A stretch of DNA of 64,000 nucleotides from Cyanoderma ruficeps (lineage: Eukaryota; Chordata; Aves; Passeriformes; Timaliidae). The notes under the pieces were generated by a model that did no database searches, was not told the origin of the DNA, and saw only the letters and a list, made by a program, of their open reading frames with translations. The DNA lies in NCBI GenBank assembly GCA_008694505.1, contig VZDJ01000014.1:465777-529776 (forward strand), read 5' to 3'. Both the position numbers and the translations under genes were made by a program. Shown here in pieces: positions 47,698 through 59,600 of the stretch; position 1 is the first letter of the stretch; each line of letters starts with the position of its first letter.

Positions 47698-50600
47698 TTC
47701 CTGCTGCCGAAGGTTTTTGAGGCAGGATAAAAGTTGTCTGTGCCTCTCCTGCGGCACGGACACGCTCCCCGGTGGGGAATGTGGGGCTCAGCACCACGGG
47801 GCCGTTGGATGGAGGTGGAATGGGAAGGATGAGCAGGAGGATGTGCTGGTGTGCGGGGAAGCTCCTAAAGCAGCCCAAGAGCAGAGAAATTTCCTTCCTG
47901 CTGTTCCCCAGCTGCAGCTGCAGCTCCTGTGGCCCTCGGGGGCCGGTGCAGAGCCGGCTCCATCCCCGGGCTGGGATGATGAGTGTTACTCACCGCCCAG
48001 GGAGGAGCTGGAGCTTTGTGTGGTTCGGCAGGACAGGAGCGTGGGCCGCCAGAGCTGCCAGCGGGCACCGGGGCTGCAAAAATGGGGGGGGAAAAAACCT
48101 TCTCCAATACGTGTTTTGTGGCTGCCTTTCTTTTGTCTCCGTGGATTGCTGCCGCTGTGGGCGAGGGGCCCTTTCAGGCAGGCTCCTGCTGCTCTGCGCT
48201 TCGGCCGGATGGAAAACGAGTGGGTTTGTCTTTAGTGGCAGCCCATTGTTGAGGGGCTTTCCCGGGGGTGGCAGGAGGTGTGAAGCACACAGGTGAGGTT
48301 TGTCACCTGCACTCAGCACCAGGTCCCTGCTGTGGGGCTGGAGGTGAGGGGGGGACACAGCTGGAATGGGGGTCGGGAGGATGAAAAGGCACCTCAGAGA
48401 GAGCCTGGGGGACAGAGGGGCTGTCCCACACTCTGGGGCAAAGACACGCTGATGGTCAGGGACCTCCAGCCTGTCCCTGACACCTGTGGGGCCCACTCAA
48501 GGAGAGTGAGTGGAAGGGGACACGTCCCCCTCCGTGTGGGAGCAGCTTTCTGCTTTGGGTCGCCCCAAAGCTGGCAGGTGGAGCTCCGGAGGGAGCAGCA
48601 GTTTTGGGGTGCTGTGGAGAAAGCTGCTCCTGCCCTGTGGGGTGTCAAGGAGCCTCAGTTCCTCCCCAGGCTCCTGTTCCCCCCGTAACCCCCCTGCAGG
48701 GCCACGGGAGAGCAGCTCCGTGCAGGGTGGGCAGGGCAGGGACGTTGTGCACGTCCAGAACTGGCTTTTCTTCTTGTCCCCCTGCTCCCATCAGCTGTCA
48801 GCTCAGATATGCGAAGCTCATTTGTTCTCCTGCCTCTCTCCCACCCCTCAAACCACCTCTGGGTTCTCCATCCCTCTCCCTGTCTGTGGCTTTTGATGTT
48901 CCAGACAGGCATATGGTGGCTGGGCTGTCTCCCTGCTGCTCGTCCATCACTGCTATTCACCCTGGCAGCCCTTCCTGAGGGGCTCTGGCCTCACAGGCTG
49001 AGCTGTCCCCTCCTTCTCCCCACTCCCACATCTCTCCAGCTCGCCTGCTGCAAAGCCTCTCAGCCTGTTGTGTCATCCTCAGCAGGGAGATGTTGGGTGG
49101 TTTTTACACGGCTGTCTCCGAAAAAGCTTCTCCTGCTTTGGTGTCACATGGAGGAGGGAAGGAGGAGAGGAGGCAGCGGAGTTTTAATGTTTGGGGAGGA
49201 GCTGCCGGGGTGTGCAGCCCTCCCCCGTGGGCTGGGGGATGAGGAGGAGACCCCACACCCTTCTCACCTCTCACCTTTCCCCAGAGTCTGTGTCGGAATC
49301 CCCAAATCCCAGCAGTGTCCCTTGGAGCAGGTGCTGCCCGTGGCCCCCAGGCTGTGATTTGGGAAGGGAATCCCAGGGGAGCTGCTCCGTGTCAGGGGCC
49401 CGGGGCAGGGGTGGGCTGGGATGGTCAGGAGCAGTCAGGAGTGATCAGGGGTGCTTAGAGGTGGTCAGGAGTGGTCAGGGCTGGCCAGAGGTGTGCAGGG
49501 CTGGTCAGGAGTGGTCAGGGTTGATCAGGGATGGCCAGGGGTGCTCAGGGCTGGTCAGGAGTGGTCAAGAGTGGTCAGGGTTGGTCAGGGATTGCCAGGG
49601 GTGCTCAGGGCTGGTCAGGGATGGCCAGGAATGGTCAGGGATGGCCAGGGGTGGCCAGGGATGGCCAGGGGTGCTCAGGGCTGGTCAGGGATGGCCAGGA
49701 ATGGTCAGGGATGGCCAGGGGTGGCCAGGGATGGCCAGGGGTGCTCAGGGCTGGTCAGGGATGGCCAGGAGTGATCAGGGCTGGTCAGGGATGGCCAGGG
49801 GTGCTCAGAGATGTCCAGGGGTGCTCAGGGCTGGACACATTTGTGCCGGTGGAGCCGCAGAGCACAGGGGGCAGGAGGGATCTGTCCCTGTTCCCTGCAG
49901 TCCGTGGCAGCTCTCCAGCGTGGTGCTTGTTGTTTTTGGGAAGTGTGTGGGCGGTGGGCAGGAGTGAAAGCTTCGGTTTGACTTGATGGCTTTCCATTAA
50001 GTGTGGAGCAGGATCACAGGTACACAGCAGCCATCCGGTCTTTTCAACCTTCCCTCTGGAGACCCAGACCCCGCAGGAAGCCTCTTGTAGTAGGAAAATT
50101 CTTTTAAGCTCCAGATTTTTCCATTCCTGTTTTGATACTGCACAAAAAAAAAAAAAAAAAAAAANAGAAAAAAAAGAAGGGTTTTTTCTGCTTTGCAAGC
50201 AGAGAAAGGGGGAGAAATTATCTGTGTGACTGCTGGACTGATGGAACTCAGGCTCAGCCTTTCCAAACCTGACTTGTTCTCAGCTATCTGTGAGGGAAGG
50301 GTGGTGAAGTGATATAAAATCGCCTGGATTGTCAGTATGTTGTCTGGAAAATGTGTTTAGTTGATTTTTATTTATTTGTTAATTGAAAGCCCCCATCCTG
50401 CAGTTTTGGCAGATGAGGGGAAACGCCTCAGGCCCTCTGGGGGGGCTGATGGGGTTTCACCTGGCCCCTTGTCCCTGCCTGGGGGGGCTCCCGGAGCCCT
50501 CATCCCGCATTTCCCTTGGAGCTGGGCCTGGCATTGCCGAGCTCAGGCTGTGCCACACAGCCCGGGGGGAACGGCTCCAGCTTTGGATCACCAGAACCGG

Positions 50601-53600
50601 GATCACCAGAACCTGGATCACCAGAGCCTTGGATTATCAGAGCCTGAATCACCAGAACCTTGGATTACCAGAGTCTTGGATCACCAGAACCTTGGATCAC
50701 CAGAGCCTTGGATTACCAGAGCCTGGATCACTGGAGCCTGGATCACCAGATCACCAGAACCTTGGATCACCAAAAACTTGGATCACCAAAAGCTTGCATC
50801 ACCAGAACCTTGGATCACCAGAACCTGAATCACCAGAGCCTGGATCACCAGAGCTTGGATCACCAGAACCTTGAATCCCCAGAACCTTGAATCACCAGAA
50901 CCTTGGATCACCAGACCTTTGGATCACCAGAGCCTTGAATCCAGCCCTCTGGATCACCAGAACCTGGATCAGCACCGTGCCCGTGGGGCAGCGAGCGGCT
51001 CTCTCCTCCCCAGAGGGGACAGGGCTGCTCAGTGCTCGGCGTGGGCTGGAGACAAGTGCTGCAGTGGCTGGGGGTGCAGAGCACGAGGGGGGAGGAATCA
51101 GACCTGCAGCTCTGAGGCTTGGGCAATTTTCAAATCAACAGTTTAGCTCTGATTCTCACCCGTTTTCCAAGTGAGCAGTAAAACCTCACAGGTTGGGCGG
51201 CAGGGATTTTGTGTCTAACAGTGAGTCCCTTGTAGGCAGCTGGGAACTGCAGGAGCTCAGGGAAAGCCCCGTGCACAGACAGCTCAGCTCCCCCATCACC
51301 CCACTCTGAGGCAACACAGGACCCCAAAAAGGGATGCTGAGCAACGACTCCAAATTCAGTGGGTTTTGGAGCACCATCCCTTCCTTCAGGACAGAAATAG
51401 AACCTTGTTTTTCTCCTTGGCTGAGCTCTCATCATGCAGCCTGCACCCATTTAAATGTATACGTGACATTAAGGTTTATTAGGGGCTTTTATTTTAGGAA
51501 ATGAACTCGCATCAATAAAGTGTTCTTAAAAGCCCTGGATGTTTTTAGCTGTACCTTCAGAATTGACTTCTGCAAACTCTTCAGATATCGAGCGGAGGTG
51601 AGGGGAGGAAGGAAGTCAGGGGCAGAGTGAGCATTTCTATATTTCAGCCTGGAGCAGAGTTTGGGTTTTACCTTTCTCAGGTGGAAGACAGATCCCCCAG
51701 CGGTGCCAGTTCCTCCAGTGGGACCTGCCTGATAACCTTTAGCTGTAACATTGCAAAGAAGACTCTGACCTCTAAATATAGATTTGGATATTTATAAATG
51801 CGGTGCTTTGTACACACGGCATTCAGTGGGACGCAAACAGCTCCAGCAAATTGTATTTACCTCCAGCATGGAAACAAATGCTTGATTGCATCACATGAGC
51901 TTGCTCAGTGCCTTTTATTTATATACTGCTGGCCACGCCAGGCAGGCAAGGGGAGAAGGCTTCCTTTTGTCTTTCGACCCCTAAAAGACCCTGGAGACTT
52001 CTCCCCAGCTGCCGTTTGTCCTCCTGTGGAGCTCTGTGGGAGGCTGTTTGCATCTTATTTTATAGACTCTTGAGTATGAACAGATAAATGCACACTTTCC
52101 ACGGTCACGTGCTCTGCCTTTCTCAAGAAAACAGACGGCGACTTTATGATCTGAGTGATTTTATTTGAACACAGCTGCGGCCTCGTGATTTAAATATTTC
52201 AATAAATTTTGAACTAACTAGATGAGAGGAAGCAGGGCAAGGCAAGCAGGTTGGAGCACGGGAGGAGGATTCCCAGCGGGCGATGTGGGCTCTGCACAAA
52301 CGCTGCTGGCCACGGTTTCCTGCCACGAGCAGCCGCCTGACACCTGCCGTGGTCAGAGCCCACCCCAACCTCCTGCCATCCTGCAGAGCTGCTCTGGAGG
52401 CAGTGGGATGTTGGTGGAGATCAGTGGAGGGGCTGAGGGAGGGGCTCAGGTGTTGTTCTTCGGGCCCCAGCCCCGGTGTGTGTGTGCTCAGGCATCGCTG
52501 CCCTGCTGCTGCCTCTGGGAGGAGCTGGGAGGAGATGTTGGCTTCCTGCTGGAGCTGCAGGGGTTCCATGGCTTCCCTGGGAGATCGTGGCCTCCTCCTG
52601 GAGCTGCCGGGGTTCCATGGCTTCCCTGGGAGGAGATCGTGGCTTTGTCCTGGAGCTGCAGGGATTCCATGGCTTCCCTGGGAGTCTTGTTCTGAGCAGA
52701 GGGGAAGGGGAGCTGCAGGAGCAGCTGGGCTCTGCTCTCAGCTTTGATAACTGGGTTGTTCTGACCTGATCACAGCTCTGGTCTGGGGGCTGTGTCCCAT
52801 CAAATTCCCTGTTCTGGCCTGTGTAAATGTACCTGTGAGGGCCACGGGAAGGACGTGCAGGTGAAAGCAGAGGTGCCACAGCCAAGGGGATTTCACATCC
52901 TCAAGCCACTGGCATCAGCCTCTTTCACCCCATTGTCCCCAAGGTCTCTGTGTGCCAAGCCCTGCTGCTTCTCCTTCATGGTCCTTCTCCCACCTTCTCC
53001 CCTTCCCTGGCAGTATTCCTGTAAATCCTCCCCTGTTCCTTGGAGTTTTGGTCATCTCCAAGGAGCTGGGAAGTGAAATTCACCGTTCCTAAGTGTTGTT
53101 TTCAGCTCTACCAGCTTTTGGTGATGCTCATTAGATGGGTTTTGCAAGGGCGATTTCCCCTGTACAGAACAATTTAGAAGTCCACTTTTCAGCAGTAAAA
53201 GAGGCTTTGCAACATTGAAATCTCTTAGTAGGAGCGGGCCTTTAATCATTTTCTGCTGGAGCTACTTATATGCAAAATGGAGGTAAAGGCTGTTCTGAGA
53301 AAGGCCAAGAGGTTTAATTTCAGCTGGGATCATTAAGAATAGCAGCAACAACACTACTATTAATTACAAACCGTGTTTATTGGAGTTTGTCTTCGTGGCT
53401 GCCACTGATGATATTTCCCTTTTTGCCCTCCAGGTCCCCCTGTGTTCATTAAGAAGCCTGTGGACCAAATTGGTGTGTCGGGAGGGGTGGCCTCCTTCGT
53501 GTGCCAAGCCACTGGAGACCCCAAGCCAAGGGTCACCTGGAACAAGAAAGGGAAGAAAGTGAACTCTCAGAGGTTCGAGGTGAGAGATGCCCCTGAAATC

Positions 53601-56600
53601 TGGTGTCTCTGTGAAGAGAGACACTGACACAAAGCAGCCCCTGCTCCTCTACAGCCGCTCTCAGACCTGATAATAAAGGGAAATTTGGAAGGGGAGGAGT
53701 TTTAACAGCAGGAGGAGTGAAATGCAAGGCTCTTGGCCATGTCAACAGCTGGGCTTGTTCCAAAGCAAGAGAGAACTTGGCTCAATTATGTTATTGAAGT
53801 TTTTTTTATTTTGTGTTGTTGGGTTTTTTTCCCTTCCTGGATAACTTCCTGCTTTCCTAAGAAACCCCAGCTAAGCTGGTGGTACTTCAGCTCTGTAAAT
53901 GTACCTTTCATACCCTTCCATGGCTCAGCGTTTTAATCCTGGGACAGGCTGGAGTAAACTGCAGTTTTTAAATTGCTGTCGTTGGCAGCCAGCCCCGAGC
54001 AATTGGCATTGTTTAGATAGAAACGAGAGCGGAGGAACAAGGGCCGGGAGGTCACCCTGTGGAATTTGCTGTGGGACTCAGCCCTGCCAGGCAGCTGTGA
54101 GGAGCTTTGTGGTGTCAGCTGCCCCTGCAGATGGAGGAGCCAGGCAGAGATTCCTTTTTATTTCGTTTTTTAATTTCGTTTTCCTTTGGTCCGTTTCTCC
54201 CTCCTTCCCCCCCAGCTGTGTTCTGAACTCCCACCCCACGCCCATCACCGTGGCCTGTTCTTTCAGAGCCCTTGAGATGCCCGTTGGGGGTTTGGTGGCT
54301 CAGTGGCCGGGGTTTGGTGACAGCTCTGTCACCCTGAGGTGGGTGCAGAGCCAGGCTGGCCCTGTTGGTGACACTGGGGGCTGAGGGGCAGCTGCTGGAG
54401 GTTTGTGCTGGTGTTCTGCTGTCCCCTGATGATGTGTGTGTCTCTCTGTGCCCAGACCATCGAGTTCGATGAGAGTGCAGGAGCCGTGCTGAGGATCCAG
54501 CCCCTCCGCACGCCCCGCGACGAGAACATTTACGAGTGTGTCGCTCAGAACCCCCATGGGGAGGTCACTGTCCACGCCAAGCTCACCGTCCTGAGAGGTA
54601 AAGAACCTGCCCAGTGTCAGGGGAAGGGCCCTCAGCTGGGTGGGAAGGCTGCTCAAAATCCCTGGCTAAGGCACAAAGTCCTCCTGGGTTTGGTTTGGTT
54701 TGGTTTGGTTTGTTCTGACCCCTCAGATCTGTTGGCTCTTCTTGCCCCAGAGAGACACAAAACTGCTGTGGTGGAAACTGGGCCACTCCAGGATGATGTC
54801 CTGGGGTTCTTTCCAACCTGCTCTTCCTCCCTTCCAAAGATTCCTTTCCCAGATTTATGAACAGCACCAGGAGCTCCCCGTTGTACAAGAAATGTGGCTC
54901 CAGGAAAACCTTCACTGCGGAGTCGCTGACTGGGCTGGGGTTAAGAAGATTGTGGGTCTGCGTGGGTTTTCACACATTCGGTAGCAATGCAAACCTTTTT
55001 CCTCGTGCAGGATTCCTCCTGTGCCTTTCTGGGCTTCTCCCCTCTTCCCAGAGGTCCTTGGCTCTGGGCACTCTCCAGGAAAACAATTCCATTCTCCATT
55101 TTGTTCTGGTCCTTTTTCCCACTTGTCCCCGTTGCAGAGGATGTTTACACGGATGCCTCCCTCGTGTCATCTGTTGGAAATCTGCTCCCTGAACTGGATG
55201 TGGGGGAGGGAACAATATGCTGTTGCTCTGGATGCCTCTGGATGTTTTCTGTTATTGCCCTGGAGATCCCTAAAATCACTGTGGGCAGCGCTGAGCGAGG
55301 CCGGGCGCTCCAACTGACCCAGTTTGGGTTTGGAACACTCATCAGTGATGTTCTGTGTTCAAACCCCGGGGCAGTGCAGGTGATCCTGGCGGGAAAGGGG
55401 TGATGGATAACTGCCTGAGAGCCCCCGTGGGGAATGCAGCTTGGCTGTGGATGAAGCCGTGGGTGTTTGAGTAGCACTGGCAGTAAAAGCCCTTCTCTCT
55501 GCAGTGAACAAGGCTGAAAACAACTCCAGGAGCTCCAGGCAGGAGCCCCACAGGGCCAAGGGGCAGCTCTGCCTATGGGCCAGTCGTTTTTCCTTCAGCA
55601 ATTCCAGCATTCCCTCCGGGAGCAGCTTAAATCCTTTTGTTTGAACAGGCAGGGAGCACGTCCTTCACGGTGCAGAGCAAAAGCGGCGTGTGACTCCCCA
55701 GTGTGCAGCAGGAATTAACACCAGACATGAAGGGCACAAAGCCCCCAGCCTCCCTTTTTTAGCTGGGAATATCCCTGCTGTGGGCTCTGTGCTGTCAGGA
55801 TTTTGGCTGCCTGGGAGCGTGGGGGCCCGTGGTCCAGTCATGCCTGACAGATTTGTGTAGGTGCCTTGGATGTGTGTGCAGCTCCTGTGCCTGGCATGGC
55901 ATTTAACCTTCTGTTGGAGGAAGGTGGTGGGATGGAGCTGTCAGGAGCTTGGAAAGGCTCGGTGTGACAGGAGTGTGTCTTAACTGTGCTTATCCCAGAG
56001 GGTGGGAGCCTCATCCTTCACACGTATTCCCATGAGATCCTTTGGAGCTGTCAGAGTCTGGGAGAAGGGCCCCTGCAGTCATATTCCCAGTTTGTACCCC
56101 TGGAATTTAGCTACAAGCAGGGGAAGGTGCTGCTCCAGCTGCCCTCAGTGGTTTCAGTGCAGGGTCCCCAGCAGTGAGCTGAGTGTGAGGGATCCTTGAC
56201 TCAACCACCAAGGCTGGAAAGAGACCCCCAAGGTCACCAAGCCCAACCCCTGACCCATCCCCACCTTGTCCCCCACCCAGAGCACCGAGGGCCATGTCCA
56301 GGTGTTCCTTGGGCACTTTCAGGGGGTGGGGACCCCAAACCTCCCTGAGCAGCCCCTTCCAAGGCCTGAGCACCCTTTCCATGGGGAAATTCCACCCTGA
56401 GCCTCCCCTGGCACAGCCTGAGGTTGTTTCCTGCTCCTGCCTGGGAGCAGAGCCCGACCCCACCCGGCCACAGCCTCCTGTCAGGGAGCTGTAGAGGCTG
56501 GAACAGGAATGAACCATGCTCAGGGATCATCCTGAGGGACCAGGAGCTCTCTGAACATCTTTGTGCAGCTCTTCCTCCTGGGATCAGCATCATCCACGTC

Positions 56601-59600
56601 AGCCAGAGACAGCTGACAGCTCAGGGGCTGCATCCTCCCACTGCCTGACTGCTTCCAGCCTTTGCTGATCCCACCAGAACATTCTGGCTGTGGCTCTGCT
56701 CTCCCAGCTCCCCTGCTCTGGTTTGGAGTCTCCTGGAGCACTGGGGGTACCTGTCCATGGAACTCGAGGGAGCAGGAATTACCTGCAGGCTGGGCCAGGG
56801 CCATGTTGAAGAGCATCGAGGAGGCAGATTTTGTAGCAAATCCTCCCTTTCCCTGCTCAGCTGGAGTTACTCCATCCTCCATCACTCCTCAGCTCTCACC
56901 CAGCACAGTTTGTCTCCTCTTTATCTGCGTCTTTAAGTGCTGGGAAAGTTAAAAGCGCCGAGCCAAACGCACTGATCTGCACAATGACAAAGTGAGCGTG
57001 TTGGCATCTACTCCTCTCCCGTTCCTCCCCTCTTCTGCACTCACCCACTCTCCTGTTTGTCTTTTCTCTCCCTGCTCAGCCTCCTCCTCTGTGTCTCCGC
57101 TCTCGCTTGCAGAGCTGATGCTGAGCAGAGGGAGGGGGCTGCTCTCCCCAGCCTGGAGATGGATGGGAGCTGCCATCTGCAGAACCTGTTACCTCGGCAC
57201 ACTCCGGGGAGTGCAGACCTGGCCCCAGCTGCTGCAAACTGCCCTCGGGGCTCTGGGGCAGCTGTGATCCCAGACATAGCTGTGGGGACCTTCCTGCACC
57301 AGCATTGGGCCTTTCCTCAACACCAGTGCAGTCCCTAACAGCAAAGAGCACAGAAAAAAAATCCTCTTTTCAGAAGGGAAAACAAGACATTCTTCCCTGC
57401 TAGATGCAGCTGCTGAAGGGATTGAGCATAAACCCCTCTTGCTTATGCACGTGGTTACTCCTGGATCAGACCCTGGTAGAAACCCAGAGCCTTCACTTGA
57501 AAACAGGAAACTGCAGGAGAGGAAACCTCGGGGAGCTTCTGAGAAGCAGAGCTGTGATGGACACTGTTCAACTCACAGAGTGCCTTCACACCAGCTCTGC
57601 TGCCTTGTTTGTCCTTCCTGCTCTGCTTCTCCAGGGATCCCAGTTTGGGAGGGCTGTGGAAACTGGCTGTTCTCTTCACAGCTGGCTAGACAGAGTGCCT
57701 GCAAACCTGACTCCTTCAGAGCTCAGAGAAAAAGAAAAAAAAAAGGCAGATTTGGGAAGCGTTTTCCAGTTGTTTCTGACTCCAGCTGCTGTTGTTTTTT
57801 GTTGGAACTCGGGCAGGAAGGAGGGTAGTTGGCACAGGCACGCCAGCTCCCTGTTGGTGAAGATTCTCTAAGCTGCCCACTCCCAAGAATGACATTTGTG
57901 TCTGTATCTGTATCTCCTGGGATAGGACAGACAGAGAGGTTGTGGACTCCCCATCCCTGGGAGCGTCCCAGGCCAGGCTGGACGGGGCTTGGAGCAGCCT
58001 GGGACAGTGGGAGGTGTCCCTGCCATGGCAGGGGTGGCACTGGATGGGCTTTGAGGTCCCTTCTGTCCCAAACCACCCTGGGATTCTGTCTGTGTCTACA
58101 TTTATATCTCTGTCATCTCTATTTACATGATGATGATTATTATTACTTCCTGTACGCAGATTGTCCTTTCCCTCCACAGTCTTTATTGGCCTGGGAGAGA
58201 TCCTGGTGCTGTGGAGGCTTTGCTGTGCTGGCAGAGCTGGGTGGGCTCAGGGGACAGGGACCCTCAGCTGTGGGATGCAGGGGCTGGGTCTCACACAAGG
58301 ACCAGGCTGGGTCCATCCTCTGCTCTGTGGGAGCTGATGGAGGGAGTTCTGTGGGGTCGTTCTGGTGAATCATTAGTAAATGCAGCACAAAAAGCAGCGA
58401 CTGGCCCAGTTGAGTGTAAGGAGCAGAATTTGGGGTGCCCTGCCCAGCCCTGGCTGCCTCCTGGGCAGTGCTCTCTGTCCCTGGGGCTGCTGCACTCCAG
58501 AGAGGGGGACAAGGGGCTGTGGGACACCTCAGGTCTGTGGGGGTCCCTCCTGGACTGTCACTGGGGCTGCCAGGGACAGACTTCCACAGCTTCTAGTGAT
58601 TCCCTCTTGGTTTCCTTTCAGACATTTCTTCAACAATTCCAGCCTGAAATCTCCCTCACACATTTCCTACTCCAGGAGCAAATCTGGTGTGGGAACGTGT
58701 AAAGTTCTAGCAAGATCCCTCTGGTTTGTTGGGTTTTTGGGTTTTTTGTAATTGTTGGTTTTCAATCACAAAAGGTAAAGAAGAAGCAGCTCTGGATGCT
58801 CAGCAGAGTCCCAGGGGAGCACACGGGAAAGGGAATCTGCCCCCTCTGAAATGTTACCTTGCCATTTGGAGAATTCCTGGCAGCCTTTCTTCAGACTTGA
58901 CTTGTTTTGCTTTTCTTGTAGCGACCTGAAAATTGGGTGACATTGGCAGCAGATTAATTCTGTAGCTCCTGAATAACATCAGAGTAATTTTAGCTGAGAT
59001 GCCTGTAGACAGAGGGTACGTGGGGACACGTTAGTGAACACAGGCATTACCTGCCCTGGTTTGGGGTGCAGCACACCTGTCTAAGGGTGCATTTATTGCC
59101 TGTGGGCCCACAAATCTTAATAACATTGTTAGGCTGTTCCTGTTCTCGTAGTGAAGCTTTCAGCTCCAAAGAAATGGAATCAACTGACAGAGCCCATCAC
59201 TGAGACTCCTCCCTGCATGGAAATTGTCTTTGGCTGGGCAGTGACAGGGAGCTGAGACACAGGTACAGACACAGGGCTGGAGAGGACTCGGTGATGTAAT
59301 TTCACAAGGCACGTGGGGCCAGGATACCTGGGCAGCCCAAGTGTTCATCAGCACAATGAAAGGAACAGGGATGGGTTCAAGAGTGCTGGATTTTGATTTT
59401 GATTTTGATCCTGGTCAAAACTTGTGTCACTCGAGCTGCTCCACCTCTGTGCTCTTGCTTCTTCCCCCCAGCATGAGGACAGTCAGCATCCATATCTCCA
59501 GAGGAGAGTGAAAAATCCCTCCTCCTCTTCCCTTCAGAGCATCCTCCTGCCTTTCTGCACCGACTCCATGGCACGTCTGCTCACGCTCACACCCTCCTCC

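Larger units (their letters stand above)
35568..53433 (+). other. PTPRS intron between signal-peptide and first Ig exons
   Basis: A 17,866-bp phase-1 intron. It carries at least seven tandem arrays, one clear CR1 fragment and three short N gaps. It also holds an exon-like 80-bp segment at 39649-39728 and AT-rich blocks near 39000-39320, 42440-42830 and 51440-52210. The parts without listed features (35568-38100, 44334-46737, 47695-49420) hold nothing recognisable apart from unique DNA and simple A- or T-runs. Confidence 0.9.
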
